Positions 23,641 through 34,792 of a stretch of DNA of 64,000 nucleotides are shown here, in pieces. The notes under the pieces were generated by a model. That model searched no databases and was not told the DNA's origin. It saw only the letters and a list, made by a program, of their open reading frames with translations. This stretch comes from Uranotaenia lowii (Eukaryota > Arthropoda > Insecta > Diptera > Culicidae): positions 135,955,988-136,019,987 of the forward strand of contig NC_073693.1 in assembly GCF_029784155.1 (NCBI RefSeq). Direction: 5' to 3'. The position numbers were made by a program, and so were the translations under genes. Each line of letters starts with the position of its first letter. Positions within the stretch are counted from its first letter, which is position 1.

Positions 23641-26600
23641 TCAATACCAAAAATGACCATCACACAAACACGAAAAAAGATTCTGTTACGATTCGAAATT
23701 GATCAGATTCAAATTTCAAATCAATGCATTTTCCGGTAAGTCAATAATAAATTATTCAAAATGATGTTCCTTATTGGGAATTAGAGATTTGCTTGAAAAT
23801 TAATTTCAAGCAGTTTATTAACTAGAAAAAAATGAAATAAATAATTTTGAAACACCAGAAAATTCGAATTAAAATTTAGAATTATATTGGAATCCTACAG
23901 TCATCAATGGTTTCATTTTTAATAGCTTTATATATTTAAAATACAACATGTTCAATACATCATTGAAAGCTTCTACTGACAACAGAGTTAAGGTTCGAAA
24001 ATTTGGTTTTTAAAAAAATCGTTAAGTTTAAACAATGTTCTTCTGATTAAAAAATTAGATTTATAGGCTTCTATAGATCAGGTTTTTGGAACATAAAAAT
24101 TCAAAATTGAAAAACAAAGAAAATTATTATTTTTAAATATAAAGTAGGACTATAAAATTCGGTAAATTTTTTAAGTTATCTCAAAATATGAAGATGAAAA
24201 AATTAGTTTTTCAACATTGTTTATCCGTGAATCACTAATTAGCCCGCTAACTTTTTGTCAGGGGGTAATTTTGCCGCTAAATTTTTGGTGAGCTAGCGAA
24301 TTGAAAGTTCCGCTATTTATTGGTTCCGCTGATTCAAGACCGCTAAATCCCATATATTTTTTGAGTTCATAGATTACAGGTGATAGAAGTAGGTAAGTAT
24401 TATACTTTTAGTCCTTTACCAGGCTAATCAGGCACTTCGAATGGTCTCAATGGAAGATTGCGTACAAGAGACAAATGATAGGAGTATTTTGGGTCACCTC
24501 ACACCACATCCACGCAGATATTAATTTCCAAATTCGTTTAGTACTTCTTTCGTTATTGTCAAAGAAGAGGAATCCAATAAAAGTTCCTCAACAATATTTA
24601 TCCTATAATTAGTTCATTCATCCATTGGTTTATTGTTTTTAAAATGGTTGAAATATTCACATTTCAAAAATAAGTTTCTTTTGATTTCACAGATCAGTTC
24701 ATATAAAATAAGAAAAAATCACCAGAGAAAAAAATTGACATTGTTAAGCTGTACATTGAGTTCGTTCGTTTAGTATTCGATTAAGATTCGAATATACATT
24801 GCATGGAGATTCATGTTTGGAAATGCTTCTACCATAAGAATCATGCAAGTTTAGAAAAGGTGAAAACCGGTTAAAGATTTTAGAAATAAAAATCTATACT
24901 ATGTTGGCAAATCATTGAAATAAAAAGATTTTAGATTCAACTATAATCCAAGTTCATATTTTTGTGTTTTTTAGAAGTTTTAGTCAACTGTATTTGAGAT
25001 TCCGGTGTATTATATGTACTGTACAATCAAATAACATAACATTTAAAAAAAGAATTATAATTAATTGTTTGGTTTAAGTTTTCGTTGGGTAACAGTTAGC
25101 GGTTAGCGATTTGCGCTTTAAGCTTTAAACGATAACTTTTTCATCACTTTTAGCTGCTTCAATTATCGATCGCTAACATTGACAAAGTTAGCGATTCAAT
25201 TAGCGGCGCTAAATTTCTTAATTAGCGATACCGAACACTACATTGAAGAATGAAATTTTTTAATTGTTTCATTACTTTCAAAACTTAAAAAAAAATATTG
25301 ATAACTCAAAGGAACAACATTTTAGATGCCTATGTCTTAATGATTGATTTGGGACATTTTGGCGTCCTGAACTCAAATATTTTGTCAGATTTTGTCTTTC
25401 CCCTCTAATTTTGATGATATGGCGTTTTTAAAAATAAATCAGATTTGAGTGAAATCAATCATTGTTAACTAATGAACCACCAAACCATGAAAGACATGAT
25501 TATGAACTTAATTATTATCCTACATTCAATAAATTTAAATTCTTCAATATGTATTTAAAAAAATTTTAAAAGATCATTTACAAGTTTTTCTGACCTAACT
25601 AAAGAAAGTTTTAAAGAGGTTTTATTTCATTTAACAAATTTGTTAAAGACTGCAAAACTATTTGAATATTGCTACAAAAAATTTCCAAAATTCAGTTTGG
25701 TTTAATTTTTTTTTAATAATATGTAAAATTACCCTACATTACAGAATGGGAAAAAGCTAACAAAACTAAGCAAGCTAAGCAAACACTTATAAATTATGTT
25801 GCGTTTACGCCCTCGAATGAATGTCTATCGAGTCCCTTATCAATGTAAAACGGGTACATAGTACTTTGAAATATACAAGGTAGGCCATTCCGCTCTCTTT
25901 CAACGTATTGGTTAGAGGCCCCGAAAAATAGTTATGGAAAAAACTGGCAAATGTATGGAATTTATCAAAAAATCACATTTTTCTTAAAATTGACAAGAAA
26001 TAAAATTATGAAAAAAATATGCACTTATGCGTTTTAATATAACGAACAATATTTGGCTTTTCAACACCGCTAAATGAAATATGCAATGGGCTTTTTCTCG
26101 ATTTAAAACTAAAATTTGGTGATATTTTGCATTGCGTGGCCTTTTTCTGTTCTGATTTGACCGAAAATTCGAACAAATTGACTTTTCATCACAGAAATTT
26201 GAAGTGTTTTAGATAATTTATCAAATGATTAATGAGCCCGAAGAATCAATCTTTAATCTGAAGCCCTTTTCAAAAGAATCGAATGGCTATCGACGGAGAA
26301 ATTAATAATTTTGATTGCAATTCCATATAAAACTGCCAAATTTTTGTTGGTATGGAAGCATGCTGTGTACATACACGGAGCTTTCGAGAGTGCAATGGCC
26401 TACCTGTTATTTTTCATGTACTATGAAACGGGTATATCACTGACATAAAACCACTGATCCGAAAGCAAAAACTTAAGCGCCAACTTCCCATCCGGTAGGA
26501 AGTTAGACAAAAAACCAAAGTTTAAAAACAGATACATACGTACTTGATCCAAGGTGTGTGAACTGCAACAAACAATAAAAACCAGAGAATGGCGCGCGCG

Positions 26601-26736
26601 TTCCACCAAGTCGTTTCAGATTTATTCAGAACAAAACGGTATAAACAACAATTCGTTAATGAATAGATGGATCCACAATTAGACGTCGCTCGTCGACGTC
26701 GTTTGTACCAGACATAATGTGTTTTTCTTTTCTCAG
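23641..26736. other. Intergenic; TAGCGG-rich degenerate element at about 24220-25245
   Basis: At the left, ATTAGCCCGCTAACTTTTTGTC and CCGCTAAAT occur. At the right, several TTAGCGG, GTTAGCGAT and GGCGCTAAAT occur, ending CCGAACACTA (about 25232-25241). The two ends are weakly inverted, suggesting an old ~1-kb hAT-type MITE. Outside this the DNA is bare and AT-rich. Confidence 0.35.
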
Positions 26737-26912
26737 AACGAAAAACCTCAACCCTGTTCCAAGAGAGAGGCCGCACAATAATGGAACGGAACGTGCTGCT
26801 GCTAATTGTTTCCCATCCACCCTCACTCATTATAAGACTATACCCTACCGATACAATAGGAAGCTAATGTACGGCCATCAGCGAAGAATCTGTTGGCTCC
26901 ACCAAGTGATAG
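26737..26912 (+). CDS. Candidate internal exon, unknown protein
   Basis: A strong acceptor (pyrimidine tract then TTTTCTCAG) ends at 26736. From 26738 one frame stays open for 58 codons (TKNLNPVPRERPHNNGTERA ... RRICWLHQVI), ending at ATAG|GTATTA (GT at 26913). At least one alternative frame stops early (TAA within about 15 codons). The peptide is basic and has no motif I can name. No partner exon was found nearby, so it may be a chance open stretch or part of a gene with long introns. Confidence 0.3.
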
Positions 26913-27473
26913 GTATTAATGGCATTGGCGTGAGGATGCCTTCAAATCAGGGATGATGTTACAAGACGTGAAAAATTTACGAGAAAGCATTTTTACTTCC
27001 TTAAAATTTTGTACTTTATGCACCTAGAAAATACTACTTATGTGCTAGTTTTTTCAATTTTTTCCAATCCTTTAAATAAGTGGTTCTGATGCTCTGTTTT
27101 ACATAACTATTATAGCCGGTATACATGCAAGCTATTGTCCACTGTTTGATGACACACTATATGCGAGTGAGTGGGTGGGAGTTACGATATTTGTTTCAGA
27201 TAAATAAGTAGCTACTATGAAGGTGTCGTACTGGCATTATGTTTACAGGTCATTTAAATGCAACTTTGTTTTCTATTTAGATCATTGAAACCATTTGCTA
27301 TCTATCTGGATTTGACCTCAGCAACAGTTGAATAGAAATGCTCTAAGATGATTTTTGTGAAAATAAAAATTTTCTCCAATGAATCATTGTAAACCTTCCA
27401 TTTCGCATTCATCTCATCGTGGCAAGAATTAAAAATTACTTTTCAGACCAAAACATGATCGCGACTTCATGAT
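26913..27473. other. Intergenic, no feature seen
   Basis: Nothing supported beyond ordinary AT-rich sequence. Confidence 0.4.
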
Positions 27474-27506
27474 TATATAAACCCCTCGGTCAACATGGTC
27501 AGTTTC
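27474..27506 (+). promoter_or_regulatory. Possible Pol II core promoter (TATA + Inr)
   Basis: TATATAAA at 27474-27481 is followed by an arthropod-type initiator TCAGTT with its A at 27501, 25-27 bp downstream of the TATA start, close to the usual spacing. A short ATG frame (MDNRTINIRSRREEAADLYRG) begins at 27585. The match could be chance in AT-rich DNA. Confidence 0.3.
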
Positions 27507-27819
27507 CGCTTTTACCATCACGTATAAATCTACTGTCGGCGCAGATAACGTAATACGTTCATGAATTTATTTAGTTCACGCCATAATGGACAATAGGACC
27601 ATCAACATCAGAAGCAGAAGAGAAGAAGCAGCAGACCTGTATAGGGGTTAGTAGTGGGTAGTTGCCATGTTCAAATTTTCATCCAAAATACATTCACTCA
27701 CTGTATATTTCCTGCCAGTAAGAGTATACCTAGAGCTCTGTATTCATTTTGGTCTCGTTACTGGCGTAAATTACAATGAGACAATAAATGGCACTTTCTG
27801 TAAAAACAGGTGACGATCA

Positions 27820-28290
27820 CACATTTTTACAATACAGACGAATTGGAAGCCGGGAAAATGCAAAAACTCAATTTATGAGCGCCTTTATAAAACATCAGCT
27901 TTTTCCCAAAACATCAGGGTTTTCGAAATCACAGAAAGATCTGTTATATCACAGAATTTTGAGCAAATTTTATCACAGCACTGTGACACAGAACACAGAT
28001 TTTTGAGAATATTCACAGATTTCACAATTTTCTTAAAAAAAATTTATCTGTTTCCAAAATTTTAATATTTTAAGTCAATATAAATTTCGGATTTCTAGGT
28101 TGAGATTGAAAAAAATATGATTGCATTTGTAAGGTTAACTGATTTCGCTCAAGTAAACTGTAAAAAAGACCAAATTTTTAATGAATTTTCAATAAAACAT
28201 AAAGAAATAGCGTCACAGAAAACCATCACAGAATTATTGAGTAGCATCACAGAATTTCAGAATTTTTTTTCGCCAAAACTCATATTTTTT
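27820..28290. repeat. Dispersed ATCACAGA motif cluster
   Basis: The octamer ATCACAGA or close variants recurs about ten times at irregular spacing, often followed by ATTTT. The clustering is obvious by eye and suggests a degenerate element or binding-site array. No terminal repeats were found. Confidence 0.4.
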
Positions 28291-28555
28291 TTCGGTAACA
28301 TGGACACCCTAAGATTAAATCGCAATAGAAAATCAGATATTACTTTAATCATCGCAGTTTTCGTACAGATGGGCAGTTTACATTGTTTGCTATCGCATTA
28401 AAACCATTGAAATGAGTTAATTTCCTTCATTAGGCCAGTTTTTATAGCTATCTAAAATATGCTTGCAAATTACACTTTTCAAAAATGGTCGGGTATAAAG
28501 GGCGCAGCGTAAAAAAGGTCAATTTTGACGGAAAAATTACAGGAAAAGTACATAC

Positions 28556-28789
28556 TTTTGTGAGTTTAGTATTTGAAAACGTATTTAAAACAAAATGGAA
28601 CCAACTGGCCCGTTTCCAGAAGCGAAACAGCGTGGTTTTCGGAATTCCGTATTTTATAGACGTTGTCTTCACCGAGGATCCAGTTTTTACAGTTTTTATG
28701 GCATGTTTGACAAGCTGAATGCTTTTAGACGCGGGACAATTGATCTTGCAAAGGTCCTTTAAAAACATATCCTTTCGATCGAAATTCAT
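28556..28789 (-). CDS. Psq-type HTH protein, candidate first coding exon
   Basis: On the minus strand an acceptor CTGCAG sits just before an ATG at 28789. The frame reads MNFDRKDMFLKDLCKINC, then a segment with the pattern of a pipsqueak/pogo HTH (VKHAIKTVKTGSSVKTTSIK, YGIPKTTLFRFWKR), then NTFSNTKLTK to a donor GTATGT (28551-28555). Psq motifs are found in host transcription regulators and at the N-terminus of pogo/Tigger-like transposases. I cannot tell which this is because no DDE or BTB domain is seen nearby. The in-frame TAA right before the ATG supports this start. Confidence 0.45.
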
Positions 28790-29670
28790 TTATTCTCCTG
28801 CAGATGGTTAAGAGGCACTTTTGAAAACGGTTGAAATTATGAAAATTTTACCACTTATGAACTATTTTCTGAGAAGAGAATATTACATCAAATAACGGAT
28901 CCTCAAAGTTTTTGTTTGTTTTGTTTACTATTATGAGACCTGACTTGATCGACATAAACAAAGGGTCTCGACAGTGTTGATACACTAAGGCGAACATATT
29001 CTCTTCATTAGATTTGTATCCAACATTGTAATTTTCGAAATATTGAAAGTGTCCATTTCACCTGCTGTGTCCGTCTTTCTCGACTTTCCCATACTTTGTT
29101 GTCGATCATACCCTACGCTCCGAGGGGCAATTCGTTGGAAGCACGCTAAAAAGTGCTTCTTGTTGATAATAGTAGTAGGTCCATCCTTCAATGGCTGGAA
29201 ATGAGTTATTTTGTACACAGGAATTAAAAAAAGTCTGAATCATAAAAAAGAGATGAAGAATTTAAACATCTAAACATTTTTAGTTTAACAAAAACATCCG
29301 TGAAAATATGATTTTATGTCCTATCTTTGATTTCAGTGTACCCTCATTTCTGGTCATCGACCAATGTTAAAGCGCCTTTACTCGCTCTTGAAAATGAATA
29401 AGAAAAAAAAACTTTTATTAAAACACATAACCTTTAGAGGTCTGCCGAGAACTCGAAAAGTTCGTTTCGCTTCAGTTGCAAACCCATCTGACTTTAACCA
29501 TTCCTTGGAAGTATTAAAAAAAACATTAAAAATCGACAAAGACATCCCCAGCTTATATTAGTTTTTTTTAAATAAATTTACTGTTTTATTCTGACTTAAA
29601 AAAAACCTATTCGGCTGGAAAGAGGTAAATATATGCATTTTTAACGGTTGAATTTAACTTTCTAAAAATT
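28790..29670. other. Intergenic; possible additional minus-strand open stretch at 28846-29060
   Basis: A minus-strand frame without an ATG (..GHFQYFENYNVGYKSNEENM ... FSSQKIVHKW) stays open for about 70 codons and reaches GTG|GTAAAA. It could be an exon of the same locus as the Psq exon, but its phase does not join that ATG. The rest is bare. Confidence 0.3.
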
Positions 29671-30650
29671 ATAGGGGAGAGTGGGGTATCGTGGGCGATG
29701 GGGAAACGTGGGCCACTTTTAATATCTCAAATGTGTGTTGAGATAAAAATCTCAAACCAACTGTCATCATCGTCGTTTTGCGTGAGCATGTATTTCTATA
29801 TGTTGTTGACTTAAATACGCATCATATATTTCTTTTATTTATCAAGCTAAAAAAAAGTTAGAAAATTTACTTACATAATTAAAAAAAACCCGCTAATTTC
29901 ATCGATGGGGAACCTAAAGTTCATAACAAAAATATGTTCATACGCTTATGATCTTAGTTTTGTCATGATCTTTCACGTGGAAAAGGAAATTTTGATTGAT
30001 TGATTGAATTGCGTTTATTTGGGAGGGTGCCGTGCGCTTAGCGATTAAGCACCCTCAGGAAATTTTGATGAAACATCAATAAGTCACACAAACGCAACGA
30101 ATTTGCAAATCATAGCTTGTGGGCAATCGTGGGACACACATCTTGAATCACCTATATTTTTATGTTTTTATACACATTCAGAACTTAAAATACGTTTTTC
30201 CTATCTGCAAAGTTTTCTTATGCCAAATGAAGAGTTATGAAAAATATTTCCTATATAAGAAATTTTGCCAAAACGTTCGCGAGCCAGGTTTTGGAATCTA
30301 TTCAATCATACACAGCTTTTTTTTATTTCGCCATCCAAAATTGCTTTAAAGTATCGAAATGAATTATTAAATCACAGTTTTGGGTCTACTCATAAACTAT
30401 GCATGTTATTTGATCAATTTAGATTTAGTGGCCCACGATTCCCCACCATTTTTCGAAATCCAAAAAATATTGCTTTTTAAAGAAGTCAGAATTTGGGGAA
30501 AATAACTTATTAAAAAATTAAAAAAAAAAATTTATGATATCTTGAAAATGTAGAAAACCATATCATTTTTTGTTTTCATTTTATCATTTATAATAAAGAA
30601 GTTATGGAACAACGAAAAAAAGTGGCCCATGATTCCCCACTCTCCCATAT
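29671..30650 (+). mobile_element. MITE family 'GGGGAGAGTGGGG', copy C (complete)
   Basis: Both termini are present: GGGGAGAGTGGGGTATCGTG at about 29674 and CCCCACTCTCCCA at about 30636-30647, with TA-rich flanks. Four copies of the GTGGGGAATCGTGGG motif occur in alternating orientation (about 29683, 30118, 30429 and 30622). A 60-bp foreign insert lies at 29997-30056. The element has no transposase. Confidence 0.85.
29997..30056 (-). mobile_element. 60-bp 3' stub of a non-LTR retrotransposon with 13-bp TSD
   Basis: The insert is absent from MITE copies A and B. It is flanked by identical 13-bp direct repeats AGGAAATTTTGAT (29984-29996 and 30057-30069). On the minus strand it reads GAGGGTGCTTAATCGCTAAG, continues to AATAAACGCAATTC and ends in (AATC)n. 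A tetranucleotide tail, extreme 5' truncation and variable-length TSD are what target-primed reverse transcription leaves. The source LINE is not identifiable from 60 bp. Confidence 0.8.
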
Positions 30651-30680
30651 TTAATTTAAAATGACAAGGAAAGATCTTAC

Positions 30681-30803
30681 CATGTCGATGTTCGTCATTT
30701 TTTTTAAAATATTTAACAGTTTCAATAATCCGGGAATGAACTTCATGTTCTTCATACTTCATATACGCATTTCTTTCAATCACAGCAATCCAGAACTTCA
30801 AGT
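30681..30803 (-). CDS. Candidate internal exon, unknown protein
   Basis: On the minus strand a TGTGCATAG acceptor (AG at plus 30804-30805) precedes a 123-bp open segment. It reads LKFWIAVIERNAYMKYEEHE, then VHSRIIETVKYFKKNDEHRH, to a donor CATG|GTAAGA (GT at 30679-30680). Coding-like composition with few rare residues and good splice sites support it. It lies just left of the MITE terminus and on the same strand as the Psq exon at 28556-28789, so both could belong to one locus whose intron received MITE copy C. That link is inference. Confidence 0.4.
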
Positions 30804-30805
30804 CT

Positions 30806-31842
30806 ATGCACACACTCGTAGTTCATGAGAAGGATCGAAAATAGAGATACTAGATTTACCACGTATGCTGGTTAAAAATGTTCAAATCTCGCTACGCTCT
30901 ACATCAATGTTTTCATACTTATTGAAACATCATTTCAAATGAAACTCTTTTCAAGCTTCGGATAAATTTCAGACTAACGCCGTATCGCGAAAAAACATTT
31001 TTTAACAGCAGTGGGCCGAGCGAAATAACGCGATACAACGTACAACCGCGAATACGAAAAAATGAATATGGTTCGAAACATATCTTCAGGTGACATATTT
31101 CAGCTATTTGGGCTCAAACACTCGTTAGAGAAAACAATTTTTTAAAACACCATTAATTTTTCTTAATACGAGAGAAAGAACTGCAGCATAGCACCTTCAT
31201 TTTTTTCTAAAAACGCCACTTAAAAGTTGCTATCCAGCGCACTCTTCCAATTTTCAACTTTGTTTTCCGGAAACCATTTTCAAACACGAATAAAAACGAA
31301 GATGATCATCTTTTCGACGGCTTATGCTAAGTACAAACGTACAAAGTACAAAAGTACACATTTTATCAATTTCACAAATTGTAACAAATTTTCATGAGAC
31401 GAAAGAAAAAAACGCGTCCGTTCCCGGCAAGTCAACGCCTGCTCAACCTCAGTAAAAGTCTATTTATAATATCTCGATTATTTTGCTATCTAGAGAATTT
31501 TCTCGAAAAATTCAATCGATAGTCCCGAAAATGCTTATGCTTCCTCTGATAGTTGCCCTATTGGTAGTAAAGCATGTTTTACGACATCTGCACCATGTTC
31601 CAATATTTTGTGCAAAGTTGGACTCATTGGAGCTTAGCTGTTTCTTTGGTATAAATAGAAAATTTGTTGGTGTCTATATCGAAACCGCTCGATATGACTT
31701 TAAGTATTACCTTTAACCTAGAATTTATACAATAAGGAAAACTGATTTTTAAAATTTTTTTCTTATCTCTTTATTAGGTGGATATCCACTCCAGTTATTT
31801 TGGAAGACATTTCTGGATTTGAAAAAAATGCCCTGGAAATAT
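30806..31842. other. Intergenic, no feature seen
   Basis: Mixed AT-rich sequence. A 77-codon frame at 31483-31716 has no motif and no splice context. Confidence 0.4.
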
Positions 31843-32459
31843 TAGGGTAAGTGTTCCTAATTTGGCATGTGTACCTAATGTTAACATACCGTTCGATTTT
31901 CACTGTTTTTGACCTTGTTTTTCACTTATCACAATTATTAAAAAAAAGATAATGTAACGGATCGTGTGAACTTTCATTTCAAAAACAAATTAGTTTTCTA
32001 ACTCACAGGATTTTTCGTAAAATCCGGATTGTTTCAAAGTATGTCCAAATTGAATAGAATTGTTAGCAAATTTCTAAAAAAACACCTATTAAGAAATGGA
32101 AGATAAAAGCTGAATTTGTCATCCGATTTTTTTGAAATGTTTCGTCGGGTTGTTTTTTATCATGATTTAAGTAATAAGTATGTTAGAACCATGTTTTTTC
32201 TCGTGTAAAAACTAAAAAAGCTTATGTCCACAATAGGAACACTATTTTCAATGTGTTCCTAATTATGAGCATAGTCAAAGTTTTCCAAACTTTATCAAAG
32301 TCATAGAATGTATTTGAAATAAAGTTGGTTGGTTGAATTGTGTTTTAACTTAATTTTCAATGATCTGTTAAAATCAGCTGTTTTGAGTTAATGAAACATG
32401 ATTATTTTTTACTTCAGTGTATCTCAAAGCTATAAATGTTGAGAAAATATTTTCTCCAG

Positions 32460-32567
32460 GATGTAAAGAACGCACCCTACGCAACAGAAAAGGAAACTAT
32501 CAAGTTACTGAGAGCTGCTCAACGAGAACAGAATCGAAAGGAAAAATTAAAAAAAAAACTCAATTAA
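32460..32567 (+). pseudogene. Exon-like C-terminal open frame within the large TIR element
   Basis: After a pyrimidine-rich acceptor ATATTTTCTCCAG, the frame DVKNAPYATEKETIKLLRAA QREQNRKEKLKKKLN runs 35 codons to TAA at 32565-32567. The charged, coiled-coil-like tail and the acceptor suggest a last exon. It could be a remnant of the element's own gene or a captured host exon. No upstream partner exon was identified. Confidence 0.3.
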
Positions 32568-33318
32568 ATACGTTGTATACCGCCACCTGGGGCATCATGC
32601 AACAGTTTTCCATTTCAATGGCTTTCAAAAACCTAATGTTCACAGATAATCATACCGCTTGTACAGCAAAAGGTTTAAGGTTAATGGGACATCAAATTAA
32701 CGTAGTCAGAAAAATATTTGGTTTCACCAGTTATTTTTAAATTTTCAAAACATGCGATTTTCACCCTACTAAGGAAAAGGGGTAAGTTGCAAAAACCTTT
32801 GTTTTAAATGAAAAATTAAATGAAAAAGTGTGAAAAGATTTAGTTTTTGATATATTTGTGATTTCGTTACGCAGAAAGCACGATCTGCAATTTTTTTTGA
32901 ATTTATTCGAATTAAATTTGATATTTTTTCAGTCAAAGAAATATTTTTAGAAGATATTTTTAAAAAGAAAATTTAAAACGATATTCCAGCATATGGAAAC
33001 AAGATTTAAACTGTGAATCATTGATTTGCATGTCGATGCATTTTAACCCAAACTGCTATCGGAATTTTTAAAAATATTTATTAATAAAAAAAGATTGTCC
33101 GAAAAATATTTATACATCAACAGTGTTGATAAAGAATAATAAAATCAATATAAAGTGTGTAGGTGATAAGCCAATCCATCGTACTGTGTAAAGTATTTTA
33201 CGCTGTCAAAAAATATAAAAATTTCTATTTTTCAAATTTTCTATGAGAATCAAAAACTTCAAAAAACTATTTCACGACGTGAGAATCTATGGCATCATCG
33301 TTTTGTTCTCATTAAATG

Positions 33319-33663
33319 TATGTATGGTTCCCCCATCGGTAGCAAGGTCCAGCCTATGTCTGTGTGGCTTGGCCTTCGAATTGCTTCTCAGGCTTCCACG
33401 GCCTGGTTCGTCGAGGGAGGCATCCAACCTTCAGAGACCTACAATGGTTGGCAATCCACTCAGCTTGCAATAGTCTCTTCAGGTTATAGCCAGATGCATT
33501 CCCTCTGAAATATATGATTATTTATACAATGAAACACATCTTACCTGTCGGCAACTTATGGGATTCGAGCCCAAAAGTTCTTCTTGCCGATACCGGGAAT
33601 CGAACCCAGTACGCCTGGGTTACCAGACTCGCGCCAGCCTATCCACTAGACCACATGAGCGCT
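33319..33663 (-). mobile_element. tRNA-derived SINE with 20-bp target duplication
   Basis: On the minus strand the element starts near 33663 with a perfect A box TGGTCTAGTGG and a B box GGTTCGATTCC. It continues with ATCCCATAAGTTGCCG and ends in CCATACATA at 33319. It is flanked by an exact 20-bp direct repeat CGTTTTGTTCTCATTAAATG (33299-33318 and 33664-33683). Length is 345 bp. The related element at 4560 shares the head and early body. The perfect TSD and promoter boxes indicate a recent insertion. Confidence 0.88.
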
Positions 33664-33916
33664 CGTTTTGTTCTCATTAAATGCTAATTTTATTACATTA
33701 TACTCAAACAAAATTTAAATAAGTGTTGTGATACACAAATGTTGCATCTAACCATGCTGTTGCATGATGCTCTGTTTGACTGTATCTTATTTGTATCCAT
33801 TACAATGAATTTTCTACTTTTTGAAATATAATAAGTGTATCCATTGGAAAAGATAAAGTTTGAATTTTAATAAGCTCAACATCCACTAGTTTCTTAAAAA
33901 CTAGCGTAAAGGAATA

Positions 33917-34357
33917 CTGCCGCTCATAGCAAGTCCGTCCCATTTGCGTTTTTATCATTTTTCAGTTTATCGCTGGAATCAGTTTAACTTTATCTGTAGT
34001 TTCAAGAGAAAACTTTGTTTTCAACACTTTATTCTGATGAACATTGAAAAAAATCTCAAGTAAATTTGTCCCATTGAACAAATGATCGCAAGTCGGTCCC
34101 ATATGGCATAAATCATCGCATGTCGGTCCCACAGTCATAAGGGCCCAGGAAATGATTTTCAACGGAATCAAAACGAAAAAAATATCTTCATAAAGCGGAA
34201 ATCTTTCATTAGCCTTTGCAGTGATAGATTCAGTTGATAATTTTGATTAAAAACGCATACAAGTGCCGAACTACCATTGGACTTTTAACGATTTTTCAAT
34301 GCCGTTTTTCTCATTTCAACAAAAACGCAAATGGGACGGACTTGCTATGAGCGGCAG
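33917..34357. mobile_element. 441-bp MITE with perfect 37-bp TIRs
   Basis: CTGCCGCTCATAGCAAGTCC plus 17 more bases (33917-33953) is exactly inverted at 34321-34357. AATA lies outside both ends (33913-33916 and 34358-34361), giving a probable 4-bp (or TA-containing) target duplication. The interior repeats ATCGCAAGTCGGTCCCAT-like motifs at about 34083-34130. No coding capacity. Perfect TIRs suggest recent origin. Confidence 0.85.
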
Positions 34358-34792
34358 AATATTGTGTAGGACTTAAATAGTCATTATTTCTCTATTCATA
34401 TTCCAAAAACTTTGTAAAATTAATAAAAAAAAAAAGGTGAGTTTTGAGGTTGTTCTCATTAAAGTATTAAAAAACAGACCCATATGCAAAATCAGGAACA
34501 AATATTGGGTACGCGGATACATTTTTCCTCATATGTAATCATTAGGAACACCCTTATGTTAACATAAGGAACAATTAGTGCCAAATTAGGAACATTGAGA
34601 CACTTTATAAAACATGATATTTTTTGTAAATTAAAGCTTGAAATGAATATTTTAAACCATAACAGAGTTCAGAAAAAAATTTGGAACTTAGTTACCAAAA
34701 AATTGTATATCTAAGAATTAATGATTCCTCCTACTAATATGAAAGCTAAAAACCTCTTACATAATATAGCGAAATTAGGCTCACTTACCCTA

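Larger units (their letters stand above)
31843..34792. mobile_element. Large TIR element (about 2.95 kb) hosting nested insertions
   Basis: Ends read TAGGGTAAGTG..CCTAATTT (31843 on) and its inverse AAATTAGG..CACTTACCCTA (to 34792), with TA at both borders. GTTCCTAATT motifs recur in both orientations near the ends and in the middle (about 31851, 32257, 34538, 34589). Inside lie a SINE (33319-33663), a 441-bp MITE (33917-34357) and a short exon-like segment (32460-32567). No transposase is recognisable. The TIR core is only about 11 exact bases plus a second block, so the call is moderately secure. Confidence 0.55.
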
